Assembly: GCF_041438805.1 (NCBI RefSeq)
Contig: NZ_CP109190.1
Coordinates: 2,728,001-2,792,000, forward strand
Direction: 5' to 3'
Source of the DNA: Streptomyces sp. NBC_01707
GTDB taxonomy: Bacteria; Actinomycetota; Actinomycetes; Streptomycetales; Streptomycetaceae
DNA length: 64,000 bases
Shown here: one piece after another, positions 1 to 8,876 of the stretch
Layout: each line of letters begins with the position of its first letter
Position numbering within the stretch: position 1 is the stretch's first letter
Made by a program: the position numbers and the translations under genes
Notes under the pieces: generated by a model
Told to the model about the DNA's origin: nothing
The model's input: the letters and a program-made list of their open reading frames with translations, nothing else
Databases searched by the model: none

Positions 1-2
1 GC

Positions 3-182
3 ACCACAGACTTGGCATGGTTCAAGAGTAGCCACAGCAGTGGTTCGGGCGACTCCTGCGTAGAGGTCGCCACCTGCCCCGACGCCGTCCACGTCCGGGA
101 TTCCAAGGTCGAAGAAGGACCTCAGCTCACCCTCTCCCCCGCCTCCTGGACCGGCTTCGTCGCCTACGCCGCCCAAGCCTGA
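3..182 (+). CDS. DUF397 domain protein, 3' end only
   Basis: The reading frame is open from the window edge to a TGA and gives the last 59 residues of a small protein. It shows the usual DUF397 landmarks: a WFKSSHS start motif, a C-VEVA segment, a VRDSK motif and a final W--F segment. DUF397 proteins are short (about 60-80 residues) and abundant in Streptomyces, often encoded beside an XRE-type helix-turn-helix regulator; their biochemical role is unclear. Any such partner would lie upstream of base 1 and cannot be seen. Probably only a few N-terminal residues are missing. The family call is secure from the motif order; the function is unknown. Confidence 0.85.
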   Translation, partial: TTDLAWFKSSHSSGSGDSCVEVATCPDAVHVRDSKVEEGPQLTLSPASWTGFVAYAAQA

Positions 183-425
183 GGCCACGTACGACAGGTA
201 CCTCGTCCCGCCTGACCGCCCGGCCCGGGACAGTTGCGCAGATCACGTTTCGGGAGCGTGCCTGCGGGCCCGCCGCACCTTGATAGCGTCGCTCCCGCGA
301 TTGCGGACCGTTCCCCGCCGGGGTCGTCGCCGCGCCCGTACGGCCGGTCCATGACGGACGGCCGACGAGGGCGGGGCGTGCTGGCGCACGGGGACGTACG
401 TGGCAAGGACGAAGAGGGCCGACGC

Positions 426-2834
426 ATGAGCCTCGCGCAGTTGCACTACACCTCGGCCTCCGCGGGGGAGGACGGGGTCGGCGCACGGTTCACGGCGGTC
501 GGTGGCGGCATACCCACGCCGGTGCTGACCGAGGCGGAGCAACTGCTCGGTTACGAGCCTCCGGCCGGGGCGCCGTACCATCCGACCACCGCTGAACTCC
601 GTTCGTTTCCGGAGACGTTCAGTTTCAGCGCGCTCTCCGACGGCAGTCATCTGCTGAGCCGCACCGTGGCACTCGGGGGGTCCGGCGCCTGTCACTTCCA
701 CGCGCATGCGGTGCATCTCCCGGCCGGAACGCGCCTGCCGGGCGGCGCGCTCCCGATCACGGCGTGGCGGTCGCCGAGCTGGGCATCGACCACGCCCGAC
801 GGCGGAACCCCGGACCGTATATCGGCCCTCCCCGCCTCTGCCGCCTTCGGGCAGGAGGCTCTCAACGACTTCGCGGTCTCCCGTAGCCCCTGGCTCGCGA
901 CGGTCTTCGCCGATCTGCGCAGGGTGAGCGAGAAACCGTCGTCGGCGCAGATCGTGCTCGTGGAGCGGCAGAGTGCGGACGTGGCCCGGTGGATCGCTCT
1001 GGCCGGAGCCGTGCTGCCCCCGGAGGACGCTCAGCGGCTGACGTTCACCACGTACACCCGCCGCCCTGCGCACTCACCGCACCAGGTGATCGGCGTACTG
1101 CCGGACGACGCACACGAGCTGACCGACCCGGCCTTCCGGGTGCACACGTGCGCCGGCCGCGCTCCGGAGGGTCCGGTGGATGCCTGGGCGGAGACGGTGG
1201 CCCGGATCTGGCGCGGCCGTGCGCCTGAACTGTTCCGGGCAGCTTCCGAGCTGCCCGGCGAACCCTTCGCCGCCGGACCACTCGCCTTCACCGCACTGCA
1301 CGCGGGCATCGCGCTCGGCCCCAACGGGCGTGCCGCAGCCGCCGATTGGGCTGCCGAGAGGCCGTACGCGCTGGACGAACAGCAGGTGCACCGGCTGACC
1401 ACCGCACTCACGGCACCGGCCGACGACCGTACCGCCGCCGAGTCGGAGTCGGTGGCCCGGCTGCTGTCGGCGCTCGAAGGACGTGTCCCCGCCACCGCCA
1501 CGGCACCGCTCGCCGCACTGCTGGTGACGGAGGCGGTGCGGCGCAGCGACGCGGTGCTCGCCCTCCCGCCCCGGTCGGCGTTCGCCGAACCCGCCGTCGT
1601 GAAGGAGCTCGCCGAGGAGCTCGCTCCGGACCTGCTCGCGGAGCTCACCGCGGAGACGACGGTCGGGGAGACCATCGGACGCCAGGTGCAGCTGCTCCGG
1701 ATCGCCCGGCTGCTCGACATGGATCTGACGGAACAGCTTCCCTCCGTCGCAAGGCACATGGCCCGGACTCTGCTCGCGGCTCCGGCACCGGACAGCGGCC
1801 CCGCGCTGCTCGACCTCCTGGACGAGCAGTTCGACGTCCGTACGGCGCTCCTGGGCGAACTCGACCGACGCGCCCTGACCGCTCCTTCCGCCGCCGAGGA
1901 ACTCCTCACCCGCGTCGCCCTTCCCTTCACCGGCGCGCAGGCCCTGCCGCATCTGCGGATGTGCGCCGAGGCGCCCCGCGCGAAGGAGCAGGGATCCGAC
2001 CGCATCATGGCGCTGCACACGGTGCTGCGCGCCGCCGGGTTCTCGCCCTTCGCCGAGCCACTGGTACTGCGTACCGCCATCGAGCTGATCTGGGGCGATG
2101 CCACCCCGACGGCGGGCGAGGCGCGGCTCCTGCTCGGCGAGTCCGGCTCCGACTCCCACCGGACGGCCGGTACGTGGTCGCACCTCCTCGCCGCCGCACT
2201 CTCCGCGCCTTCCGACGACGCGGAGGCCGCGGAACTCGCCCACGATCTGCTGCGCTGCTTCCCCCAGGAGATCGACGCGCGGGCCCGCGGTGCGCTGCGG
2301 CTGCTGGAGTTCGCCCGCGACGTCAGGTCCGGCGAGTCGCCGCCCGGCTGGCCCGACCGCGCAATGGCTCTGCGCGCCCGCGCCGAGCCGGTGGAGCCCA
2401 CTGTGCTGGAGCACGCCTACGGAACCCTTGCGCGGATCCTGCTCGCGCCGGAGCGCCCTGAGGCGGAGCTGTACGCATTCGTGCACAGCGACGACCCCGA
2501 TCTGATCGCGGCCTACGACAGGGCGGCCCGCCACGACACCGTCCTGGCCCGGTTGCGGGCGGAACCGGCGTACGTGGCCGACTGTTTCACCGTCTGGACC
2601 TCCCACCCGCACGCCGGAAGGGCCTGGAGCGAGACCCGGGCCGCTCTGCTGGAGGAGGTGCTGCGTCCCGTGGTGCGTGACCTGTCCGGCAGCGAGATCG
2701 CGGTGGTGGAGAAGGCCGCCGAACAGACGGGAAGCAGCCGCACGGCGGAGGCGTTCCGGACCTGGCGCCGTCGGCCGGGCACCTTCGGCAGGCGGCTGGG
2801 AAGCCGGCTGGCGGCACGGGTGCGACGGTCTTGA
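426..2834 (+). CDS. GTPase-associated protein 1 (GAP1)-like protein
   Basis: This is an 802-residue soluble protein. The ATG at 426 is preferred over the upstream in-frame ATG at 234 because a GAGGG lies about seven bases before it and because the conserved N-terminal segment (MSLAQLHYTSA) begins there. The first ~150 residues match the GAP1 N-terminal type 2 domain as I know it, with LHYTS, GYEPP and FSFSALSDG segments. The rest is alpha-helical and Ala/Leu/Glu-rich, with no membrane segment. GAP1 proteins are described beside TRAFAC-type GTPases in NTP-dependent conflict systems of multicellular bacteria. No GTPase gene follows here, since the next gene is on the other strand. The family call is by eye and the role is inferred only from the family. 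Confidence 0.7.
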   Translation: MSLAQLHYTSASAGEDGVGARFTAVGGGIPTPVLTEAEQLLGYEPPAGAPYHPTTAELRSFPETFSFSALSDGSHLLSRTVALGGSGACHFHAHAVHLPAGTRLPGGALPITAWRSPSWASTTPDGGTPDRISALPASAAFGQEALNDFAVSRSPWLATVFADLRRVSEKPSSAQIVLVERQSADVARWIALAGAVLPPEDAQRLTFTTYTRRPAHSPHQVIGVLPDDAHELTDPAFRVHTCAGRAPEGPVDAWAETVARIWRGRAPELFRAASELPGEPFAAGPLAFTALHAGIALGPNGRAAAADWAAERPYALDEQQVHRLTTALTAPADDRTAAESESVARLLSALEGRVPATATAPLAALLVTEAVRRSDAVLALPPRSAFAEPAVVKELAEELAPDLLAELTAETTVGETIGRQVQLLRIARLLDMDLTEQLPSVARHMARTLLAAPAPDSGPALLDLLDEQFDVRTALLGELDRRALTAPSAAEELLTRVALPFTGAQALPHLRMCAEAPRAKEQGSDRIMALHTVLRAAGFSPFAEPLVLRTAIELIWGDATPTAGEARLLLGESGSDSHRTAGTWSHLLAAALSAPSDDAEAAELAHDLLRCFPQEIDARARGALRLLEFARDVRSGESPPGWPDRAMALRARAEPVEPTVLEHAYGTLARILLAPERPEAELYAFVHSDDPDLIAAYDRAARHDTVLARLRAEPAYVADCFTVWTSHPHAGRAWSETRAALLEEVLRPVVRDLSGSEIAVVEKAAEQTGSSRTAEAFRTWRRRPGTFGRRLGSRLAARVRRS

Positions 2835-3137
2835 GCGACGTCTACAAATGATCATGCGTATTGGATGACGGTCGGTGATGCATCCCCGTGAACTGGGCGA
2901 ACGTTGACCGGGAGTTCGTCCGGCCGTTGCCGGCCTTCCCGCGGCGGGGGCGAAGGCGCTCGAACGACCGTACGGTGCTCAACGAGGCTTCAGCTTCGGC
3001 GCCGGCACCACGCGCCTGAAGACCCACATGATGCATGGGCAGCGGGGATCGCACCCGTCGTCGGTCGGCCGTTCAGGCAGAGCGGGCGAGCCCCGGGAGG
3101 AGCTCGCCCGCACAACGACGCATCGGCGTGGAGGTGG
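2835..3137. other. Intergenic region between convergent genes
   Basis: About 300 bases separate the GAP1-like gene from the phospholipase C gene, which converge here. Apart from the hairpin at 3082-3111 I see no convincing gene. Short open frames exist on both strands but have no recognisable family. The stretch 2850-2960 is somewhat less GC-rich than its surroundings and could be an old gene remnant, but I could not assign it. Confidence 0.5.
3082..3111 (-). terminator. Probable terminator of the phospholipase C gene
   Basis: A perfect 10-bp stem (GCGGGCGAGC paired with GCTCGCCCGC) encloses a 10-base loop, 26 bases beyond the minus-strand stop codon of the phospholipase gene. There is no long U-tract, which is normal for Streptomyces terminators. 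Confidence 0.65.
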
Positions 3138-5198
3138 TCAGACGGACTTGATCGCCGGGTCGGAGACGCCTGGGGCACCTGTTTCCACGTGGCCGGCGAA
3201 GCGCCGCAGGAAGGTGGTGTCCGCGTTGGAGGTGACCGTGACGTCATACCAGCGGCCGGTGGTCTGCAGGTTGACGGTGTGGGAGACGGTGGCGCCCGGG
3301 TCGACCGTGACGGCCTGGGTGGTGCTGCCGTAGGCGCTGGACACGGTGAGGACGACCGAGGCCGCGCCGGAGTTGGTGAGGGCGAGGGTCAGGTTGCCGG
3401 TGGAGCCGACGTGGCGGGCCGTGACCTCGGGCCCGGCCTGCTTGGTCGGGCCTTTCCAAGTGCGCAGGAAGCCGTTGGGGCCCCATACGGTGAGGTTGAT
3501 CTGGTTGCTGGTGTCGGCGCTGGTGCTCCATGTGTCGGAGAGGGTTTTGCCCGCTTCGACGGTGTAGGGCCAGGGGCCGTCGGTGCGGTTGCCGGAGGTG
3601 ATGTGGAAGTGGGCGCCGAGGGTGGGGCCGCTGGAGAAGGTCAGGGTGAACTTGCCCGTGCCGAGGGTCCGCACACCGTCGACGTAGGCGCTGTAGCCGA
3701 GGGGGCGGGTCGGCTTGGAGCCGGCCTCCTGCTTTGGCAGGGTCCCCGTGGCCGGAGGCACCGGGCGGTATGCCGCGGGCTCGTCGTGGTTCGGGGGTAT
3801 GTAGCCGGCTGTCGACGGAAGGGCCGCCGGGGCGGCATCGGCCCGGGTGAAGTCGAAGGCCGAGGTCAGGTCGCCGCAGACCGCGCGGCGCCAGGCGGAG
3901 ATGTTGGGTTCCTGCACGCCGAAGCGCTTCTCCATGAAACGGATGATCGAGGTGTGGTCGAAGGTCTCGGAGCAGACGTAGCCGCCCTTGCTCCAGGGGG
4001 AGACCACGATCATCGGGACGCGGGGACCGAGGCCGTACGGTCCGGCCGCGAAGCTGCTGCTACCGGGGTACAGGTCCTTCGAGACGTCCGCGGTGGACAG
4101 GCCCCATGAGGCGGAGGCGGGCGGGTACGGGGGAACGACGTGGTCGAAGTAGCCGTCGTTCTCGTCGTAGGTGATGAACAGTGCCGTCTTCGCCCACACC
4201 GCCGGGTTCGAGGTGAGCGCGTTCAGGATTTGTGAGATGTACCAGGCGCCGTAGTTCGAGGGGAAGTTCGGGTGCTCGCTGAAGGCTTCCGGTGCGGCGA
4301 TCCACGAGACCTGCGGAAGCGTTCCGTTCGCCACGTCGGCGCGCAGCAGGTCGAAGTAGCCGTCGCCCGCCTTGACGTCGGTGCCGGTGCGAGCCTTCTC
4401 GTACAAAGGGCTGCCGGGCCGGGCATTGCGATAGGTGTTGAAGTACAGCAGGGAGTTGTCGCCGTAGTTGCCCCGGAAGGCGTCGCCGATCCAGCCCCAG
4501 GAGCCCGCGGCGTTCAGGCCATCGCCGATGTCCTGGTAGACCTTCCACGACACCCCGGCGGCCTGAAGACGCTCGGGGTACGTCGTCCAGCCGTATCCGG
4601 CCTCCTTGTTGTCGAGGACCGGGCCGCCGCCGGTGCCGTCGTTGCCGGTGTGGCCGGACCACATGTAGTAGCGGTTCGGGTCCGTGGCGCCGATGAAGGA
4701 GCAGTGATAGGCGTCGCACACGGTGAAGGCGTCGGCGAGGGCGTAGTGGAACGGAATGTTGTTCCGGGTCATGTACGCCATGGTGGCGTCGGTCTTGGCA
4801 GGCACCCACTTGTTGTACTTGCCCTTGTTGTACGCCTGCTGGCCGCCGGCCCAGGCATGCTCCAAGCCCGCGACGAACTGCATGCCCAGATTGCCGACCT
4901 GCGGGTTGAAGGGGAGGATGTCCTTCGTACCGTTGGACTGGTGGAAGACCGACTTGCCGTTGTCCTGGAGGACCGGCCGCGGGTCGCCGAAGCCGCGGAC
5001 GCCCTTCATCGTCCCGAAGTACTGGTCGAAGGACCGGTTCTCCTGCATGAGGACCACGATGTGCTCGATGTCCTGGATCGTGCCGGTGCTCACCTGTGCC
5101 TGGATCGCAGCGGCACGCGCAATGCTCTCGTTCAGCATCGTGGCAGCCGCCGTGCCGCCCGCGATCTGCAGGAACCTGCGGCGATTGAGTTCTGTCAT
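3138..5198 (-). CDS. Phosphocholine-specific phospholipase C, Tat-exported
   Basis: This 686-residue protein belongs to the non-haemolytic, phosphocholine-specific phospholipase C / acid phosphatase-like family, which hydrolyses phosphatidylcholine and sphingomyelin outside the cell. The N-terminus carries a twin-arginine signal (RRRFLQIAGG, residues 6-15), so export is through Tat in folded form. The catalytic region starts with the family signature VVLMQENRSFDQYFG near residue 50, and NDGYFDHV and EKRFG motifs follow, all typical of the alkaline-phosphatase-like fold. The last ~200 residues hold the two small beta-rich DUF756 domains usual in this family. Length is normal. Expression is probably induced by phosphate limitation as in relatives, but I see no clear PHO box. 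Confidence 0.92.
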   Translation of the reverse strand: MTELNRRRFLQIAGGTAAATMLNESIARAAAIQAQVSTGTIQDIEHIVVLMQENRSFDQYFGTMKGVRGFGDPRPVLQDNGKSVFHQSNGTKDILPFNPQVGNLGMQFVAGLEHAWAGGQQAYNKGKYNKWVPAKTDATMAYMTRNNIPFHYALADAFTVCDAYHCSFIGATDPNRYYMWSGHTGNDGTGGGPVLDNKEAGYGWTTYPERLQAAGVSWKVYQDIGDGLNAAGSWGWIGDAFRGNYGDNSLLYFNTYRNARPGSPLYEKARTGTDVKAGDGYFDLLRADVANGTLPQVSWIAAPEAFSEHPNFPSNYGAWYISQILNALTSNPAVWAKTALFITYDENDGYFDHVVPPYPPASASWGLSTADVSKDLYPGSSSFAAGPYGLGPRVPMIVVSPWSKGGYVCSETFDHTSIIRFMEKRFGVQEPNISAWRRAVCGDLTSAFDFTRADAAPAALPSTAGYIPPNHDEPAAYRPVPPATGTLPKQEAGSKPTRPLGYSAYVDGVRTLGTGKFTLTFSSGPTLGAHFHITSGNRTDGPWPYTVEAGKTLSDTWSTSADTSNQINLTVWGPNGFLRTWKGPTKQAGPEVTARHVGSTGNLTLALTNSGAASVVLTVSSAYGSTTQAVTVDPGATVSHTVNLQTTGRWYDVTVTSNADTTFLRRFAGHVETGAPGVSDPAIKSV

Positions 5199-5497
5199 GG
5201 AGTGATGACCTCTGCGGGTGAGGGGGAGTCGAGGAAGACCCCCAAGGAAGCGGCCCCGGGGTACAGCAGGAGGTTCTTCGTGCGGCGCCCCGTCGTACAG
5301 CCGAAGAACGGAAAGTTGCTCTGCCCTGGTGTCACCGTTCGTGCGGAAGACGCCGTGAACGACCGCTTGCCGCGCGACGCGGGCTCGTCACTCGCCCCAC
5401 TCGTCGTCGGCGGAGCGGGCCCGACCCGGTGGACGGAGGGTGGAGCCCGGGTCCAATTCGGTTGGCAGCAGCGCGCCCATGCCGTGAACTTCAGCCC
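5199..5497. promoter_or_regulatory. Divergent promoter region, phospholipase C / SDR
   Basis: About 300 bases separate two divergently transcribed genes, so promoters for both should lie here. A GAGG stands about 12 bases before the phospholipase start on the minus strand. I could not identify convincing -35/-10 pairs or operator repeats by eye. Confidence 0.4.
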
Positions 5498-6265
5498 ATG
5501 ACATACACAACTAAGACGCGACGTACGGCAATTGTCACCGGCGCGGCCCGCGGTATCGGAGCCGCGGTGGCCAGGCAACTGGCCCACGACGGCCTGGCGG
5601 TCGGCGTGATCGACCTGGACGAGGCGGACTGCGCGGGCACGGTGGATGCCATCAGGAGCGACGGCGGGTCGGCTCTGGCGGTCGCCGCCGATGTCGCGGA
5701 CGAGGCCGCGGTGACCGCCGCCGTATCCCGGGTCACCGCAGAGCTGGGTCCGCCGACGGTGCTGGTCAACAACGCCGGTGTCGGTCCCCGTGCCGACCTC
5801 GTGGAGATGACCACGGAGCAGTGGGACACGGTCCTGGGGATCAATCTGCGCGGCCCGTTCTTCGCCACCCGGGCCGTCACCCCACACATGATCGCGGCCG
5901 GCTGGGGGCGGATCGTCACCATGTCGAGCATCTCCGCGGTCGGCGACGCCGCCCGTGTCGACTACGCCAGTGCGAAAGCGGGCCTGGTCGGCTTCACCAA
6001 GTCGCTCGCCCTGCAGCTCGGCCGGCACGGCATCACGGCCAACGCCATCGCCCCGGGCTTCGTGGTGAGCGACATGACCAGGACTTCGGCGCGCCGGCTG
6101 GGCCTCGCCTTCGAGGAGTTCCAGCGCAGCGCGGCGCAATCCATTCCGGTCGGGCGGGTGGGTCAGCCCGAGGACATCGCCCATACGGCGTCCTACCTCG
6201 TGAGCCCCGGCGCGGGGTTCGTCTCCGGCCAGGTCATCTATGTGGCGGGCGGGCCGGTGGACTGA
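5498..6265 (+). CDS. SDR-family oxidoreductase, FabG-like
   Basis: This is a 255-residue classical short-chain dehydrogenase/reductase using NAD(P)H. The TGAARGIG cofactor loop is at residues 14-21, NNAG at 91-94, the catalytic serine near 143-144, and YASAK at 156-160 supplies the catalytic Tyr and Lys. The C-terminal VIYVAGGPVD stretch matches 3-oxoacyl-ACP reductase-like members. The ATG at 5498 places the Rossmann strand at the usual distance from the N-terminus, whereas the longer frame from 5429 adds non-conserved residues. The gene stands alone between the phospholipase and the convergent CIS operon. The substrate cannot be told from sequence: it could be a 3-oxoacyl thioester, a sugar or another carbonyl. 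Confidence 0.88.
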   Translation: MTYTTKTRRTAIVTGAARGIGAAVARQLAHDGLAVGVIDLDEADCAGTVDAIRSDGGSALAVAADVADEAAVTAAVSRVTAELGPPTVLVNNAGVGPRADLVEMTTEQWDTVLGINLRGPFFATRAVTPHMIAAGWGRIVTMSSISAVGDAARVDYASAKAGLVGFTKSLALQLGRHGITANAIAPGFVVSDMTRTSARRLGLAFEEFQRSAAQSIPVGRVGQPEDIAHTASYLVSPGAGFVSGQVIYVAGGPVD

Positions 6266-6274
6266 GATCACCGT

Positions 6275-6308
6275 CCGGGCGGCCCTTGTCGAGGAGGGGT
6301 CCGCCCGG
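6275..6308. terminator. Bidirectional terminator between the SDR gene and the CIS operon
   Basis: An inverted repeat with an 8-bp core (CCGGGCGG / CCGCCCGG) extended by CCC/GGG across a one-base bulge lies in the 60-base gap between convergent genes. It is well placed to end both transcripts. Confidence 0.6.
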
Positions 6309-6325
6309 TCGGCGTCGGGTGCGGA

Positions 6326-7207
6326 TCAGACATTGGGCACCTTGAGCCGGTCCCAGCTCGCCTTGCCCGGGATGCCGTCCGCGGCGGTCCCCGAGTAGCC
6401 CAGCTTGCGCTGCCACGCGGCGTACGACTTGCGGTCCGCCTCCGACCAGTCCGGACCCGGGCCGACCTCGTACCTTCCGCAGCCCTCGGCCACCAGTCTC
6501 TTTCCCATCGCTGTGATGACGGCGCTGTGCCGGCCCGCCCGGAAGAACGTGGCTCCGGGGAACGGCTCGAGCTTGGCCGCGGGCTTCGACGGCGGCTTCG
6601 ACGGGCCGTCCGGCGTACCACCGAGACGTGCCCTGATCCGGCTGCGCATCGAGTCCATGGTGAACCCGCGCGGGTCGATCTTCCCCGGCTGCCACTCCTT
6701 GTGGCCGATCACCGAGCGGTGGGTCCAGCCGTGGGCCCGGCAGATCGCTGCCGCGGCCTTCTCGATCGCCTCCAGCTGGACAGCGGGCCAAGGGTCCGAG
6801 CCGTTGCCGAGGTTGACGCACTCGAAGCCGTAGAAGTACCGGTTGCCGTCGGTGTTCGCCTCGTTGTCGGAGGGCAGGGCCGACTCGTTGATCACCGCAC
6901 GCAGGACGTCGTCGTCACCGAGCCCGGCATGGTTGGCGCGGCCGTTGCCGACCAGGTGGACCGTGCCGTCCTTGGCTATCACCCCGTGGCACAGCGGCCC
7001 CGGCAGGCTGGAGTGGCCGTTGTAGCAGATGTCCACGGAGCTCTGGGTGCCCGAGGTCACGGTGTGATGGATCATCACACCGTGCATGGGCCCCCACGGG
7101 CCCTTGTGGTTGCGGTTGTGCGTGCGCCAGCTCCGCTCCTCGACGACCTGAAGACCTTCGTCGCGCAGAGCCTTGACCAGTTGGGTGGCGGTCAGAGGCG
7201 TTGCCAT
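6326..7207 (-). CDS. N-acetylmuramoyl-L-alanine amidase with peptidoglycan-binding C-terminus
   Basis: This 293-residue enzyme is predicted to cleave the amide bond between MurNAc and L-Ala in peptidoglycan. The Amidase_2 fold covers about residues 25-190: MIHHT (His47/His48), HAGLG (His93) and GHKEWQPGKIDP (His169, Lys176, Asp178) supply the zinc ligands and catalytic residues. After a Pro/Lys-rich linker, residues ~225-293 form a peptidoglycan-binding module (WQRKLGY, DGIPGKASWD) like that of Streptomyces phage endolysins. The N-terminus has no signal peptide or membrane segment, so it would stay in the cytoplasm unless released or carried. A GAGGAG ribosome site precedes the ATG. It lies 28 bases after the DUF6519 gene and is the last gene of the CIS operon. 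Confidence 0.9.
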   Translation of the reverse strand: MATPLTATQLVKALRDEGLQVVEERSWRTHNRNHKGPWGPMHGVMIHHTVTSGTQSSVDICYNGHSSLPGPLCHGVIAKDGTVHLVGNGRANHAGLGDDDVLRAVINESALPSDNEANTDGNRYFYGFECVNLGNGSDPWPAVQLEAIEKAAAAICRAHGWTHRSVIGHKEWQPGKIDPRGFTMDSMRSRIRARLGGTPDGPSKPPSKPAAKLEPFPGATFFRAGRHSAVITAMGKRLVAEGCGRYEVGPGPDWSEADRKSYAAWQRKLGYSGTAADGIPGKASWDRLKVPNV

Positions 7208-7235
7208 CGTGGTGCTCCTCTTCTCTGGTGATGCG

Positions 7236-8816
7236 TCAGTTCTCGCGCTGTACCTCGTCGTCCTGCGGCGTCGCCGGCGTACCCGGACCGGTCGCGGAAG
7301 CAGCCTCCGCCGCCTTGGCCTCCTCCTCGGCCGCAGCCTCCGCCGCCAGCTCCTCCTCGTTCGCGGCGGGGATGACGGCAGCCAGTGGTCCGAACGTCAT
7401 CCGCAGATCCGGGACCGATCCCTCCCCCAGTACCCAGGCCAGAGGTGCGTAGTGGTCCTGGATCCCCATCGGGGACTGCAGCAGCGGCCGGCGGGCCGCG
7501 TCCGTGGGCCATTCGACATTCCCCGTTGCGGTACGGGCCGGGACGGTCCAGAAGTCACCGGCCCGATACGTCCTGCCCGGCTCGAAGTACACGAGCACTC
7601 CGTCCTCCAGCGGCAGCCATCCGCCTTCCTCGATACGGAGCGCGCCGGCCCGCGACTTGGCTGCGGACCGCTTCGTACGGCCCGGTCCCGCCCCGTGCCG
7701 GGAGGCGGACCGCTGGTCCCAGCGCCGCAGGAACGGGTGCAGTTCGGGTCGTCGTCCGACCGAAGGATCCGGCTCACCGGACAGCCGAACCCGCCGCCCC
7801 GGCAGGTCGACCTCCTCGACGCGCAGCAACGGCAGCGGCTCGCCCCGGCTGGTGTAAGCGGTGTCCACGAGCTCCACCCAGTCGCCCACGTTCAGGTCGA
7901 GCTTGTCGTCGCTGCCGAGGGAGGCCAGCTCCGCCCACGTACCGTCGAGTCCGTCGACCGGGAAGGTCACCGAGCCGTTCTCCCGCGACCACTTGAAGGT
8001 CGCGTCCTCGGCCGTTCCGCCCTCGTGGATCTCCACGCGGTACATCTGGTTCTCCTGGCCCCGGTACCGGGCGTCCGGCTTCACCAGGCAGGGGTCCTCG
8101 TCGGCGTGCTCGGGACGTTCGCTGCGCGCCGCCATCCGCGCAGTCGACGCCTGCGCCGCCGCCCACCGCGCAAACGCCGCGCGGACCTCGTCCTTGCTCG
8201 CCCCGTCCGCCAGGTCCAGCTGTGCGCCGGGCAGCGGCAGCACCTGCCAGACGGTCTTGAGCCGGGCCGCGGTGTCGGGCATCGCCGAGCCCAGCGCCAC
8301 CTCGCGCAGCAGCGGGTCCTCGGCCGCGGTCACCGAGCGCTCCCACACCTTGAGGTAGGCCAGATAAGGGAATTGACCGGGCAGTCGGTCACCGGGGCGC
8401 TCCGCGTCCCGGTATCCGTCCGGCTGGTCCCAGTACGTCCAGGTCGCCGCAGGCTGCTCGTCCACCGGGGCGTCCTTGTCGCCGTCCTCCGTGGCGTGTC
8501 CTTCGTCGACGACCGGGACGCCGGCCTGCGGACGCGTCGCGTCCACCAGGATGCCGTCCACGTAGTAACGGCCGCCGCCGATGGACAGATCGTCCAGTTC
8601 CCGGCCGCCGCTCACGAAACCCAGCGCGAAGCCGGTGGCGCCGTGCGGGCCGCCGTGCTGCCCGATCAGATCGGCTGCGGTCGTACGAGCCTGCAGCAGC
8701 TGGATGGCGGCCTGCTCATTGGCGTCCGCGTCGAGCTGTACCCGGCCCTGCTGCGCGATCACCGCCGAGTAGTGCCGGTCCGGCCGGAAGGTGATGCGGG
8801 AGATGTCTGCGTGCAT
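7236..8816 (-). CDS. DUF6519 protein of the CIS operon
   Basis: This 526-residue protein starts with the conserved segment ISRITFRPDRHYSAVIAQQG followed by V-LDADANEQ, which I recognise as the DUF6519 opening. Similar modules occur at the ends of phage-tail-like clusters in Actinobacteria. Two FKWSRENG/VTFPV-type segments suggest a beta-rich structural protein that sits on or near the baseplate. The C-terminal ~35 residues are an Ala/Glu-rich helical tail. It lies 60 bases after the beta-helix gene and 28 bases before the amidase gene, on the same strand. The exact role is unknown; candidates are a baseplate decoration or a cell-surface or partner-binding subunit in place of a fibre. Confidence 0.75.
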   Translation of the reverse strand: MHADISRITFRPDRHYSAVIAQQGRVQLDADANEQAAIQLLQARTTAADLIGQHGGPHGATGFALGFVSGGRELDDLSIGGGRYYVDGILVDATRPQAGVPVVDEGHATEDGDKDAPVDEQPAATWTYWDQPDGYRDAERPGDRLPGQFPYLAYLKVWERSVTAAEDPLLREVALGSAMPDTAARLKTVWQVLPLPGAQLDLADGASKDEVRAAFARWAAAQASTARMAARSERPEHADEDPCLVKPDARYRGQENQMYRVEIHEGGTAEDATFKWSRENGSVTFPVDGLDGTWAELASLGSDDKLDLNVGDWVELVDTAYTSRGEPLPLLRVEEVDLPGRRVRLSGEPDPSVGRRPELHPFLRRWDQRSASRHGAGPGRTKRSAAKSRAGALRIEEGGWLPLEDGVLVYFEPGRTYRAGDFWTVPARTATGNVEWPTDAARRPLLQSPMGIQDHYAPLAWVLGEGSVPDLRMTFGPLAAVIPAANEEELAAEAAAEEEAKAAEAASATGPGTPATPQDDEVQREN

Positions 8817-8876
8817 GGGAAGGGGTCCCCCTCGGAAGTTCGGCAGTTCGGTGAGAAATCGTGCGGCTGACGGGGA

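Noticed and set aside
1074..2855. Long minus-strand frames opposite the GAP1-like gene
   Set aside because: Gly/Arg-rich translation without domains, a shadow of the plus-strand gene with good codon pattern.
2835..3137. Possible transposase remnant
   Set aside because: Composition is slightly different and a short WANVDREFVRPLP-like frame is readable, but I cannot match it to a transposase with any certainty and found no terminal repeats or target duplication.
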